A stretch of 45,445 nucleotides of DNA from Eubacteriaceae bacterium (GCA_910574915.1 CAJTCR010000043.1:1-45445); one strand, 5' to 3'; counted from the stretch's first letter, positions 7,447 through 15,907 are shown. The notes: generated by a model from the letters alone, not told the origin. A program made the numbers and translations.

Positions 7447-8169
7447 ATGAGGATTGCAGTTTATGATGATGACCGGGCAATCCGGGAAGAAATTTCCCGA
7501 CTGATACAAAAGCAGGTGTCGGAAGCGGATATTGCGGAGTATCAGTCGGGAGAAGAATTGATAAATGCAAAAGGAAACTTTGACATTTATTTCCTCGATA
7601 TTGAAATGGGTAAAGTGTCCGGCATAGATATAGCAAGGCGCATTAGGGAACAGGAAGAAAACGGCAGGCAAAGGAGCATTATTATTTTTGTGACAGGGTA
7701 TCGGGAATATATGGAAGCGGCGTTTGATGTAAATGCGTTCCATTATCTGATAAAGCCCATTGACGCAGAAAAGTTTTCAGAGGTTTTCAGCCGGGCATGG
7801 AAAGAAGCGTCTGTTTCCTGTGAACAGACAAAAAAATATATCATGGTAAAAAGTTCGGGAACGCAGCAGAAATTATTGTTGAAAGATATTTACTATATAG
7901 AAAGCGGAAATAAGAAAGTCATTTTTCATACAACGAATGGGACACTGGAAGTTTACGGGAAAATGGAAGAATTGGAAAACGGGTTAGGGAAAACTTTTTA
8001 CCGCTGCCATAGGTGCTATCTTGTAAACATGGAAAAAATCTCTGCTTACAGTGCGGATAACATACAGGTCACAAACGGGGATAACCTGCTCCTTGCAAGG
8101 AAGAAATATTCTGATTTCATCAAAACTTATATGCGGTATGTAAAAAATGGAGGGATTGTTAATGTATGA
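7447..8169 (+). CDS. LytTR-family response regulator (AgrA-like)
   Basis: 240-aa response regulator. Receiver domain at residues 1-120: acidic pocket VYDDDRA near residue 7, phospho-acceptor Asp in IYFLDIEMG near residue 51, conserved Thr in IIFVTGY and Lys in YLIKPI. LytTR DNA-binding domain at about 135-235: LLLKDIYYIESGNKKVIFHT, then FYRCHRCYLVNMEKI. The start at ATG 7447 is chosen because it opens directly on the receiver fold and has AAAGGAAG upstream; an ATG at 7426 would add seven residues. It overlaps the histidine kinase gene by 8 bp. It very likely binds the 21-bp-spaced repeats at 7323 and 9620, giving autoregulation and control of the DUF6033 gene. Confidence 0.93.
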   Translation: MRIAVYDDDRAIREEISRLIQKQVSEADIAEYQSGEELINAKGNFDIYFLDIEMGKVSGIDIARRIREQEENGRQRSIIIFVTGYREYMEAAFDVNAFHYLIKPIDAEKFSEVFSRAWKEASVSCEQTKKYIMVKSSGTQQKLLLKDIYYIESGNKKVIFHTTNGTLEVYGKMEELENGLGKTFYRCHRCYLVNMEKISAYSADNIQVTNGDNLLLARKKYSDFIKTYMRYVKNGGIVNV

Positions 8170-9604
8170 TAGGTTGCTTCCAGTATTTATCTATTTAGTT
8201 GATAGTATATTAAGTGGGATTTATTCGCAGGGCTTCTTAAAAGAAAAGTACGGGAAAAAGGCAGTTTTGGCAGTATGGGGAGCAGCTTTTTTTCTTGTTC
8301 AGATTGCAGTATATGAAATACTGGACAATAGATTTCCAATCAGTGAAGTTGTGGGGATAATCGTAAATGTCTGTGTCCTGCTGTTTATGCAATTTTTTCT
8401 CTTTGAGAAAGATATACAAAAACAGGTTTTTGTTGCCTTTAGCTTCATAGCAGGAAAAGAAATTGTGAAATATATTGTCAGCGTATTTAGCGTTGTGGTG
8501 ACTGGATTGTGGAATGAATTTTTTGACTTTCTGATTTCAAAAGGAATGTTAAATACGTCAGACAGCCTTTACGTTTGGACAAATATTTCTGTCGTAGTTA
8601 TAGCGGTTATATGCACACTTTTTTATGCTCTGCTGCTATATGTATATTTGTTTTTGATAGACAAAAAATTTGTAAGAAAAGATTACCTGTTGCAGACACA
8701 TGAAAATATTTTTCTGGTTCTGCCTTGCCTTGCAGCCTTGTGTATTTCTATAACAATTAAAATGATGATTGTATCGGTTGGAATTGGAATGACTGTGATT
8801 ATTTATGACACTGTTCCGGCAACAAAATTTTGGATACCTGTTATCTGCGTCATGCTGCTATCTACTATTATTGCAAGCGTCATATTGTTTCAGAAATTGG
8901 TACAATACAATGAGGAAACCGGGAAACGTGCCATACTGGAAAATCAAGTACGGCAAATGCAGAAAGAGATTGCAGAAATACAGGACATATATACTGATAT
9001 GAGGGGGCTTCGGCATGATATGAGAAGCCATATAGCCAATATTTCCTTACTTGTTAAAAATGTGGCAGGTTCTGTAAATGAAGAATTGGAAAGCTATATC
9101 GGAAAAATGGAGGAAACCGTCAGCAAATTAGATTTTACTTATCAGACAGGAAATCCGATCACGGATATTATTATCCACCAAAAAGGACTGGAAGCAGAGA
9201 AAAAACAGATACAGTTTAAGGTTGATTTTGCCTATCCCCCAAATCTTTTGATAGATATTTATGATATTGCGGTTATTTTGAATAATGCACTGGAAAACGC
9301 CATAGAAGCCTGCCCTAAAACAGAGGGCAATAAACAGATAAAGCTACATTCTTATGTGAAAGGCAGCCTGTTTTTTATAGAGATTGAAAATGATTTTTCA
9401 GAGGACATTATCATAGAGAAAGAAAGCGGTCTGCCTGTCAGCAGCAAGGAAAGCGGAAAGCTGCACGGGATTGGAATATCCAATATCCAAAGGTGTGCAA
9501 AGAAATATAAAGGCGATATTGATATTGAAATTTCTGATACAGACGGCAGGAAAAAATTCAGTCTTACAGTAATGATAAATGGAAAGCCTGCGGCGGCAAT
9601 CTGA
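8162..9604 (+). CDS. AgrC/ComD-like sensor histidine kinase
   Basis: 480-aa membrane kinase of the HPK10 class. The N-terminal half (residues 1-250) has about six hydrophobic segments, matching the peptide-sensing domain of AgrC/ComD. A coiled linker (QVRQMQKEIAEIQDIY) leads to the phospho-acceptor region GLRHDMRSHIANISLL and the GHKL ATPase with N box LNNALENAIEAC near residue 380 and G box LHGIGISNIQR near 440. The start ATG 8162 follows GGAGG within the regulator gene. Family knowledge: it autophosphorylates on His and passes phosphate to the LytTR regulator. No AgrB/AgrD-like peptide pair is visible nearby, so the signal is unknown. Confidence 0.92.
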   Translation: MYDRLLPVFIYLVDSILSGIYSQGFLKEKYGKKAVLAVWGAAFFLVQIAVYEILDNRFPISEVVGIIVNVCVLLFMQFFLFEKDIQKQVFVAFSFIAGKEIVKYIVSVFSVVVTGLWNEFFDFLISKGMLNTSDSLYVWTNISVVVIAVICTLFYALLLYVYLFLIDKKFVRKDYLLQTHENIFLVLPCLAALCISITIKMMIVSVGIGMTVIIYDTVPATKFWIPVICVMLLSTIIASVILFQKLVQYNEETGKRAILENQVRQMQKEIAEIQDIYTDMRGLRHDMRSHIANISLLVKNVAGSVNEELESYIGKMEETVSKLDFTYQTGNPITDIIIHQKGLEAEKKQIQFKVDFAYPPNLLIDIYDIAVILNNALENAIEACPKTEGNKQIKLHSYVKGSLFFIEIENDFSEDIIIEKESGLPVSSKESGKLHGIGISNIQRCAKKYKGDIDIEISDTDGRKKFSLTVMINGKPAAAI

Positions 9605-9619
9605 TACTACACTGAAAAT

Positions 9620-9692
9620 TTCGCGCCCAAAATGGAGCCATTCACGCCAAACCTATGAAAAAATTGTTTTGATTGGCGATAAACCATATAGA
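9620..9692 (+). promoter_or_regulatory. second LytTR-type direct repeat and promoter of the DUF6033 gene
   Basis: TTCGCGCC at 9620-9627 and TTCACGCC at 9641-9648 repeat with the same 21-bp period and the same inner CCAAAATG as the site at 7323. Downstream are a TTGTTT box at 9664-9669 and TATAGA at 9687-9692 with a 17-bp spacer. This makes the downstream cluster the probable output of the two-component system. Confidence 0.7.
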
Positions 9693-9736
9693 AACTATTT
9701 TTAATGACAGAGAAAGGAAAGGTGCTTTATATAGCA

Positions 9737-11425
9737 ATGGAGATTACAAATAATTATAGCAACTATGCAACAAACTACGCTGATACTGCAAAAAAGGCAG
9801 ACAGCAAAGCGGCAACAGAGGTAAAGACAAACAGCAAGGACAAAGTACAGGAATATTACGAAAAATTATGCAAAAAATTTCCTCAGATAAATTTTAATAC
9901 TAACGGTGGTGTATTACCGAGCAACAGCAGTAAAGTTACTGTAAATCTTTCATATGACTGTTTAAAGAAAATGGCAAATGATCCAGAATTTGCAAAAGAA
10001 ATAGAATGGAACTTATCGGGAGAAGTGGCGGCAAATTCAATGGTTTACGGGTGGGCACAAAGAGATGGTGTCGTACTTGGAGGAAGAACCGTTACATATG
10101 ATGCCAATGGTAACAGACAATCATCTTGTGGCGGTATGAGAACGGCAAATGCAGGAGATAGCAATACTAATAAAATGCAGAAGAAGTATAAGGCAGAGGA
10201 AGAACGCTGGTTAAAAGCCAGAAAGAAACGTGAGGAAAAAGAAAAAATAGCTAAAAAGCTGGCAGAGAAAAAGGCAGAAGAAAAGAGAATGGCTGAAAGA
10301 CGGGCAGAGAAAAAAGCCGCCGAAGAAGCAAGGACAGAAACGGGCGAATATACCGTAAGTGTAAATGTTAATCAAGATTACAGCCAGTTTTATATTGGTA
10401 CAGAGCAGTTAAAAAGTTATGGCTCTAATTCGGCGGCAAAAAAAGATACCTTAGTGAAATATCAGTTTAACACTACGGACAAAGACGGCAACAAGGTCAT
10501 GGATAAAATGTCAAAAGAGGAAACTATGAAAGTATTAAATGACATTTCCTCACAATATGGGGAAAATGTCATAGTACAGTTTTCCGGGGACGGTCTTGCG
10601 GCACTTGCGGATAGCAAGAAATTCATGTCCGGCAGGGAAATGACAGCGGAAGAAGTTGCGGCAAAAGAAGCAAGGGACGCTGCTTTTCAGAGTGAAATTA
10701 AGCACTATGATAAGTCTGCAAATCATCTTCCGGCGTATTCTGGAATGTATGGCGCAGACAAAGCGATTGCAACAGCAGTTGAAAATTGCAGTAAAGAGGA
10801 ACAGGCATTTGTATATGATATAATCCGTCAGAATTTCCTTGTTGGGAATAGTAGTTCCATGACAGAGGAAGAACGGCAGGCAAATATCTCTTTAGGAATG
10901 AAAAAAGCGGAATATGCAGCGGAAAACTTCATATCGGAAAATGGGAGAAAAGCGTTTCTGGACGCAATGGAGTCTGGTGCAAAATTAGCAAGCAGCGGAA
11001 AAGCCGACAGAAGTGGAAATATGGATTATGGTGTAAAGAAAGGCAATTATTTAGGGCATGGAAGCAATCTCGTCTATACGACAGACGCAGTTGATGTAAT
11101 GAGGACAATGGATAGCAGTGCATATACAGAGTATCAGAAAATCAGCAAAGAGGACGGTGGGATTAACTCTTTGAAGTATTTGACAAATTGGTATTCAAAT
11201 GCTGTGAAAAAAAGTCCGAATATGATTGATAATTATGAAAAACAATCAGATGAATATGTGGAACAGAATGTGAAAAATCAGAAGTTGGATAAAACATTTG
11301 CTGATATAAAGACAGAAAGCAAATCTGCTTTTCTTGAAAGCCTTAAAGCATTTCAGATCAGCAATCCGGGTTTCCTTACTTCTATTATTGACAGAGAGTT
11401 AGCTCTAAAGTTTTGGAATTTATAA
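9737..11425 (+). CDS. DUF6033-type protein, 562 aa, main output of the LytTR system
   Basis: Large soluble protein without signal peptide or membrane segment. The start ATG 9737 gives MEITNNYSNYATNYA, which matches the DUF6033 proteins I recall from Lachnospiraceae; the frame is open upstream to 9704. Seen in order: an N-terminal DUF6033-like domain (residues about 40-150, with KVTVNLSYDCLKKMANDPEFAKEIE, VYGWAQRDGV and SCGGMRTANAG), a highly charged coiled coil at about 155-205 (KARKKREEKEK, then repeated AEKKA units), and a second region starting TGEYTVSVNVNQDYSQFYIG with a C-terminal all-helical part. Function unknown. It follows a LytTR operator and is the first gene of a run of related or unknown proteins, so it is probably quorum- or signal-controlled. 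Confidence 0.8.
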   Translation: MEITNNYSNYATNYADTAKKADSKAATEVKTNSKDKVQEYYEKLCKKFPQINFNTNGGVLPSNSSKVTVNLSYDCLKKMANDPEFAKEIEWNLSGEVAANSMVYGWAQRDGVVLGGRTVTYDANGNRQSSCGGMRTANAGDSNTNKMQKKYKAEEERWLKARKKREEKEKIAKKLAEKKAEEKRMAERRAEKKAAEEARTETGEYTVSVNVNQDYSQFYIGTEQLKSYGSNSAAKKDTLVKYQFNTTDKDGNKVMDKMSKEETMKVLNDISSQYGENVIVQFSGDGLAALADSKKFMSGREMTAEEVAAKEARDAAFQSEIKHYDKSANHLPAYSGMYGADKAIATAVENCSKEEQAFVYDIIRQNFLVGNSSSMTEEERQANISLGMKKAEYAAENFISENGRKAFLDAMESGAKLASSGKADRSGNMDYGVKKGNYLGHGSNLVYTTDAVDVMRTMDSSAYTEYQKISKEDGGINSLKYLTNWYSNAVKKSPNMIDNYEKQSDEYVEQNVKNQKLDKTFADIKTESKSAFLESLKAFQISNPGFLTSIIDRELALKFWNL

Positions 11426-11551
11426 TAAATTTTGAATGGATAAACAGGAATTGAGGCAAAGGAGGACTGTTAGAGGGGCAAAGGCGGTTCTGAACGACAG
11501 AAAAACCGCAGAAAAAATAAATAGTATAAATTTTTAAGGAGAGAAAAAAGT

Positions 11552-12178
11552 ATGTCAATTAGTATCTCGGATTATCCTATTCATCTGCCGAACATTTTCA
11601 AGTTTGATAGGGAGTATTTAGGAAAACAGGAAAGTCAAAATGCAGAACAGAAAGTATTTCATAGAGATACTTTAGAAATTTCTCAATTATCAAATAATAG
11701 AGAAAATATAATGGATAGGGTTAAACATACGGTAACGCAATCGGCTACGGCATTTAGTGATACAAGGGCTGAAATATTAAAAGAAATCAGAGAAGAAAAA
11801 GGGCAATATGATTATTCGGATATTGCAAATGCCTGTGGTCTAAGTTATGCAAAGTTATATGCTGAAATTGAAGAACGCTACGAAAACGGCAATGAACAAT
11901 ATTACAAGTTGGACGGAACACTTTTGACAAAACAAGATGAAATTGATTGGTTAGATAAGGAATATGAAAATGAGGTAACATGGCAAAAGGCGTGTGCAAA
12001 AGTAAAATCCCAAAGAGAGATTTCTTTAGGTCATATTCCAGAAATTCCTATAAAGGAAATTGAGGAATTTGGAAAAAGATTTCAGCAGTCAAAAGAGAAC
12101 TATATGAAATTGTATAGAGAAAATAAGCAGACGGGAAACCCGTTTGTTTTGCAAAATTATATGTATAGTAATAGTTAA
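11552..12178 (+). CDS. unrecognised protein in the LytTR-controlled cluster, 208 aa
   Basis: Start ATG 11552 with AAGGAG upstream. No domain recognised. It opens with MSISISDYPIHLPNIF, a short N-terminal Ser/Tyr/Ile pattern reminiscent of its cluster neighbours, then a charged, mostly helical body with FSDTRAEILKEIREEKGQYDYSDIANACGLSYAKLYAEIEERY in the middle and a Lys/Glu-rich end. No signal peptide. It is AT-rich like the rest of the 7.4-14.1 kb cluster. It is probably expressed with the DUF6033 gene. A 126-bp gap upstream carries no obvious promoter. Confidence 0.65.
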   Translation: MSISISDYPIHLPNIFKFDREYLGKQESQNAEQKVFHRDTLEISQLSNNRENIMDRVKHTVTQSATAFSDTRAEILKEIREEKGQYDYSDIANACGLSYAKLYAEIEERYENGNEQYYKLDGTLLTKQDEIDWLDKEYENEVTWQKACAKVKSQREISLGHIPEIPIKEIEEFGKRFQQSKENYMKLYRENKQTGNPFVLQNYMYSNS

Positions 12179-12211
12179 ACGGGAATTAAGCAACAAAGGA
12201 GGACTGATACC

Positions 12212-12640
12212 ATAGCTAAGATACTAATATTAACTTTTAATGATGATGAAGAAAAGGCAATAGAAAAGGTACTGTCCGTCCTTTCAGATGAAATCGGTCT
12301 TGAAGCTGTGCAGCCAGTCACAAGCTCTGTCATCTCCTTTCCCGTTCTTGAAATCAAACTGTACCAACGCCGGGTACTCCGGGACGGGGAGGACATTCCC
12401 CTTACCCGCCTTGAATATGGGACGCTTGCTTATTTAGCGTCCTCTCCGGGCAGGGTGTTTACGCAGGAGCAGATTTTTGAAGCCGTTTGGGATATGAATA
12501 GTGATAGCTGCCATTCAAGCGTTGTAAATGTGATATACAACGTGCGGAAAAAGATTGAAGCAGATAGCAGAAATCCAGTGTATATAAAGACACTGTTAGG
12601 TGTCGGATATAAATTCGATATGCAGGGCAGTGGGGGATAA
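12212..12640 (+). CDS. OmpR-type winged-helix regulator with short N-terminal part, ATA start
   Basis: About 142 aa. The C-terminal 95 residues form a transcriptional regulatory winged helix: LEIKLYQRRVLRDGEDIPLTRLEYGTLAYLASSPGRVFTQEQIFEAVW, then SSVVNVIYNVRKKIE and YIKTLLGVGYKF. The N-terminal 45 residues (AKILILTFNDDEEKAIEKVLSVL) are too short for a receiver and lack a phospho-acceptor. The frame is open back to an ATA at 12212, placed 9 bp after a perfect AGGAGG; no ATG or GTG gives this N-terminus, so an unusual ATA start or a recently mutated start codon is likely. The first in-frame conventional start would remove most of the N-terminal part. I recall similar short-headed regulators in integrative elements. 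Confidence 0.7.
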   Translation: MAKILILTFNDDEEKAIEKVLSVLSDEIGLEAVQPVTSSVISFPVLEIKLYQRRVLRDGEDIPLTRLEYGTLAYLASSPGRVFTQEQIFEAVWDMNSDSCHSSVVNVIYNVRKKIEADSRNPVYIKTLLGVGYKFDMQGSGG

Positions 12641-12729
12641 AGCATAGAAAATGGCATAAGGATATTGGAAAAGTCAAAAATGCAGCAAAATTTTCATTGA
12701 TTAAAAAAAGAAATTTGGAGGATTAAAAA

Positions 12730-13398
12730 ATGGCTATTAGTGGAGTAGGACAGAGTTATTATCAGTACAGTGTAGCAACAACAAAAAGCGTAAACAATAC
12801 GGAGAAGTTCGCACTGGAAAAAACAGACGGAACAAAGGAATTATCGGAAGCGGAAGAAATGGCAATATTTAAAAAGGAATTTTATGCTGAAATTGAAAAG
12901 ATACCAAAGGATAGAACAATAGCGAATGTTGCAATCAACATATCAGAGGAAGCATTTAGGAATATGAAAGCTGATCCTAAGTACAGGGAACAAATGCTGT
13001 CTCTGATTAGACGTGATATGACTGGCTCTGTTGCTCCGGCACCAGATTGTTCTATGGTAATTACAGTAGGTGCTACTGCTAAAGATTATAGAGCAGATGG
13101 TTGGTCTGTCAACAATGATTCAGAATTTTATGCCCGTTCACAAAATAGTTTTTATAAAAAAACAAGCGACAAGAAAGATAGCCAAAAAGAGCTTTTGGAA
13201 GAATATCTTGAAAAGCGGGCGCAGGTAAAAAAACAGCAGCAGGAAATGTTGAATGAGAAGATTGCGAAGCAGGAACAGGAAAGAAGCCGTCTATTACAGT
13301 CATGGAACAATGAAAGGCTATTGTCGAAAGCGTCTAATGCTTATGAAGCAAATGTTATGACGGAAACTGTTACAGATACGGCTTCCCTGCTTGGCTGA
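12730..13398 (+). CDS. DUF6033-related protein, 222 aa
   Basis: Start ATG 12730 with GGAGG 7-8 bp upstream. It resembles the N-terminal part of the 562-aa neighbour: MAISGVGQSYYQYSVATTKS at the start, then a VAINISEEAFRNMKADPKYREQMLSLI segment matching the neighbour's VNLSYDCLKKMANDPEFAKEIE in layout, then a Gly-containing loop and a C-terminal charged helix (KRAQVKKQQQEMLNEKIAKQEQERS). No signal peptide or membrane segment. It ends with SNAYEANVMTETVTDTASLLG. Function unknown; a paralogue or partner of the larger DUF6033 protein in the same LytTR-linked cluster. Confidence 0.7.
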   Translation: MAISGVGQSYYQYSVATTKSVNNTEKFALEKTDGTKELSEAEEMAIFKKEFYAEIEKIPKDRTIANVAINISEEAFRNMKADPKYREQMLSLIRRDMTGSVAPAPDCSMVITVGATAKDYRADGWSVNNDSEFYARSQNSFYKKTSDKKDSQKELLEEYLEKRAQVKKQQQEMLNEKIAKQEQERSRLLQSWNNERLLSKASNAYEANVMTETVTDTASLLG

Positions 13399-13481
13399 TA
13401 AAGGGCATTTTGCCCGGACTTATTATATAAGTTGTATTGGGAAAATAAGCAGAGAAGAAATATATAGGAGAATTTGAAATA

Positions 13482-14087
13482 ATGCAGGTTAATTCGTTGA
13501 AAGGTTCATTACAGCAAAGGGTCTTTTCTGGAACGGGCAGTATAGGTGGTATCAATGTACCCGATTTTAATGATAAGTATGTGTTTTCCAAAAAGAAAAG
13601 CGGTATAAGTGATGAAGAATACAGAAAGCAGATTGTAGAGCAGGCTTATAAAGATTTTGAAAAGGGTACATTCCAAAATAAATCAGAGGGTTATAACAGG
13701 TTGATGAAAAACTATACATCAGAAGTGTCCCCGGACAGAAAGGGTATCATCACTTCTGGTCTTAAAGCTGTTTCAAGAAACAGACAAAATGTGTTAAAGC
13801 CGATAGATTTTGTGGCTACCCTGCTTGAGGGGAAAGTGAAATATCAGAAACTACCGTCAGATAATAGTGAGTACATAGAGTTTTATGATAAGAATGGGGA
13901 AATGGTGGCAACCTATTCCAATAATGGGTGGACAATGTATACCACTAATGCAGAAGCAGCTAGACAGACGGAAATGTGTATGATTTATAATGAAGCATGG
14001 GGAAATGCCAAAAGAGGACTTCCGATAGCAGGCGGACAATCTGTAAATGAAGAAAATTTGCAGAACAGTTTTGATGTTAAGGCATAA
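13482..14087 (+). CDS. unrecognised protein at the end of the LytTR cluster, 201 aa
   Basis: Start ATG 13482 with GGAG 11 bp upstream. No recognised domain. Seen: an N-terminal segment rich in Gly/Ser (SLQQRVFSGTGSIGGINVPDF), a helical region (SDEEYRKQIVEQAYKDFEKGTFQNKSEGYNRLMKNY), and a beta-rich C-terminal half with EYIEFYDKNGEMVATYSNNGWTMYTT. The last part could be a small beta domain that often follows helical modules in this kind of cluster. It is soluble by composition. No terminator of its own is seen before the opposite-strand gene at 14.3 kb, apart from the hairpin at 14228-14260. Confidence 0.65.
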   Translation: MQVNSLKGSLQQRVFSGTGSIGGINVPDFNDKYVFSKKKSGISDEEYRKQIVEQAYKDFEKGTFQNKSEGYNRLMKNYTSEVSPDRKGIITSGLKAVSRNRQNVLKPIDFVATLLEGKVKYQKLPSDNSEYIEFYDKNGEMVATYSNNGWTMYTTNAEAARQTEMCMIYNEAWGNAKRGLPIAGGQSVNEENLQNSFDVKA

Positions 14088-14227
14088 TAAATCTCATATC
14101 ATTATCGCATAGGCAAAAGAAAGCGTTATAAGGCTTTCTAAGGGCTTTTAAGGCAAAGACGGGGGGAAATTGCAGGTATGTACTTAAAGCGGCTTCTATG
14201 CGTCTACAAGAGCGTAAAAGAGATACC

Positions 14228-14260
14228 GGGGAATGGCACTGTATAAGCTGCCATTCCCCC
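14228..14260 (-). terminator. intrinsic terminator after the TTRAP gene
   Basis: Perfect stem GGGGAATGGCA / TGCCATTCCCC with a 10-nt loop. Read on the minus strand it lies 9 bp after the TTRAP stop and is followed by TATCTCTTTTA. Because the stem is symmetric it may also stop transcripts coming from the LytTR cluster. The remaining stretch from 14088 holds nothing else I can support. Confidence 0.7.
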
Positions 14261-14268
14261 GCGTTTCA

Positions 14269-14478
14269 TTACTCCATATCTTCAGCAGGCAGGAACACAA
14301 GCCCGGCAAATTCGTCCTCGGTCAGTTTCTTCAGCTTTTCCGATGTGCGCCCCACAAGCTCCTGTATCTCCGTTTCCATGTAGGACAGGGCGGCGGTCAT
14401 TGCCGCCACCGTAGCCGCCCTTGTTTTCCTCCTGTAACAACAGATAAGGTTTGTTTCCTCAAAATTGAATTGTCCCAT
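14269..14478 (-). CDS. TTRAP-like transposon-transfer assisting protein
   Basis: 69-aa protein. Seen: MGQFNFEETNLICCYRRKTRAATVAAMTAALSYME, then LVGRTSEKLKKLTEDEFAGLVF, which matches the layout of the TTRAP family (N-terminal NF..EE.NL...Y....R, central helix, C-terminal LT.EEF..L). These small proteins occur in Tn916/Tn1549-type elements of Clostridia, with a transfer-assisting role suggested but not well defined. It is the last gene of a short minus-strand operon with the 236-aa protein (4-bp gap) and the frameshifted gene upstream. It supports the view that this part of the window derives from an integrative conjugative element. Confidence 0.75.
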   Translation of the reverse strand: MGQFNFEETNLICCYRRKTRAATVAAMTAALSYMETEIQELVGRTSEKLKKLTEDEFAGLVFLPAEDME

Positions 14479-14482
14479 GCGC

Positions 14483-15193
14483 CTATACCTCCAATCCCTT
14501 GTTTTTGTTCTTTGCCGCCTGTTTCTTCGGGGCGGCGTTTACGTTCTTTTTGTCCTGTGCAAGCTGCGCCCGTAAGGACGGCTTTTTCTCTCTACCCTTG
14601 CTGGACAGTGTTTCGATATGCGCCTTTATGTCGCCGCTTTTCAGACGTTCCCGGCTGTGCTTTTCGTCCCTAAGTACATTTTGTAAGGCGGCGGGGTCTT
14701 TGGGCTGTTCCTCAAAGGAAAGGAATTTCCCTAAGTCCGGGTCAGTGTCCACGGTAATGCGCCTGTCGGCTTCCTGTGTCCGTTCCCCGTTCTCATAGAT
14801 CAGCTTGGTAGCTCCGGGGGTTACAGAAGCGTCCTTGACGTGTTCGTAGTGCTTTTGGTAGTCCAGTTCGTAGAGGTTGCCCGTTACCCTGCCTTTCTCA
14901 ATCCCCATCAGTTCCACGGCGTAGGCAAGTATCTTGTCCCTTGTCTGCTCGGCGTAGAAGCAGAACGTGTTATGTTCCCATGAGCCTTTGATGAATGTGT
15001 CACGTTCCCGCAAGCGCCACGTCCCGGCGGGGCGGCATATCCACAAATATTTTTTGTCCTCCAGGTTCGGGCTTTTCGCCGCCTGCTTCAACGTCTTTAT
15101 GTCTATGTCAAAATCAGACTGAAAGTGTTCGGTGTGGGTCTGCATGATAACTTTGAGGGATTTTAATATATCCACATTTTCAAATTTCTGCAT
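14483..15193 (-). CDS. integrative-element protein with SLRAQLAQDKK tail, 236 aa
   Basis: Start ATG 15193 three bases after the upstream stop; AAAGGCG lies upstream. No named domain recognised. Body: KYLWICRPAGTWRLRERDTFIKGS near residue 48, then FCFYAEQTRDKILAYAVELMG and GNLYELDYQKHYEHVK, a compact folded region of unknown function. The last 30 residues (KPSLRAQLAQDKKNVNAAPKK, then Lys/Asn-rich to KGLEV) are closely similar to the tail of the next gene's product, suggesting a shared C-terminal signal or interaction peptide. GC-richer than the cluster to its left, and typical of genes carried next to TTRAP in Tn1549-like elements. Confidence 0.6.
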   Translation of the reverse strand: MQKFENVDILKSLKVIMQTHTEHFQSDFDIDIKTLKQAAKSPNLEDKKYLWICRPAGTWRLRERDTFIKGSWEHNTFCFYAEQTRDKILAYAVELMGIEKGRVTGNLYELDYQKHYEHVKDASVTPGATKLIYENGERTQEADRRITVDTDPDLGKFLSFEEQPKDPAALQNVLRDEKHSRERLKSGDIKAHIETLSSKGREKKPSLRAQLAQDKKNVNAAPKKQAAKNKNKGLEV

Positions 15194-15196
15194 GGT

Positions 15197-15863
15197 TCAG
15201 CGCCTTTCTAAGCCCTGCTTTTTCGTTTTCTCCGCTGCCTTTTTTGGGGCGTTTTTTAACGCTTCCTTGTCCTGTGCAAGCTGCGCCCGGATAGAGAGCT
15301 TTTTCTCTGTCTTGGCGGCTGTGCGGGCTTCTTTCTGTATCTCTGTGGGGCTTTTCCCGGACAAAGGCTTTATGCAGGATAAGCGGTCAGCGGCGTAAAT
15401 GGCGTTGTCGTTAAGCTGCCTTTGCCACGCCCCGGCTTTAGGCGACCAACGGAAGCCGTTTTCCTTTAAGGTTTCACGGGTCTTTTCGTCAGGCTTTTCC
15501 TCAAAGAAGATTTGCAGGCGGTTGTCCTCCCGGTTGGCTTCCACCGTGCCGCCGTCAAACTCCCACCCGGCGTAGGCGGTTTCCTGCTTCCTTGTCAGCT
15601 CCGCAATGCGCCCTTTTACCCGGCGTATCTGCTTGCAGGGAAAAGGGCTTGTTGGCAAAGAAAATTTCCTTTTCCGGAGTAAAGCCTGCCTGCGATAAAA
15701 AGTCCGTAATGCGTGAAAATTCCTCGTATTCCTCTTTGGTGTAAATGCCACGGTTTAGGGCTTCGTCCTGCGGGTATGTGCAGCCCTCGCTTGAAAGGAA
15801 TGTAAAGGAGGCTTGGCAGTCGGAAACGTAGAGCAGGGAATTTTTGTAAGGATTATTTAGCAT
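15197..15863 (-). pseudogene. integrative-element protein with frameshift, same C-terminal tail
   Basis: Two overlapping minus-strand frames belong together. Upstream frame from ATG 15863: DEALNRGIYTKEEYEEFSRITDFLSQAGFTPEKEIFFANKPFSLQ. Downstream frame to 15197: RVKGRIAELTRKQETAYAGWEFDGG, then the characteristic ENGFRWSPKAGAWQRQL block and the tail KLSIRAQLAQDKEALKNAPKK. The frames switch near 15630-15645 (one extra base or loss of two), so the gene is probably broken. I recall the FRWSPKAGAWQRQL block from large polyvalent proteins of Tn1549-type elements; no biochemical role is established. The N-terminus also looks shortened. The hicAB promoter lies immediately upstream in the other direction. 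Confidence 0.7.
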
Positions 15864-15907
15864 TGAAATGTTATAGATGTAGTTTATATCTTTGCCAATA
15901 AAAATGA

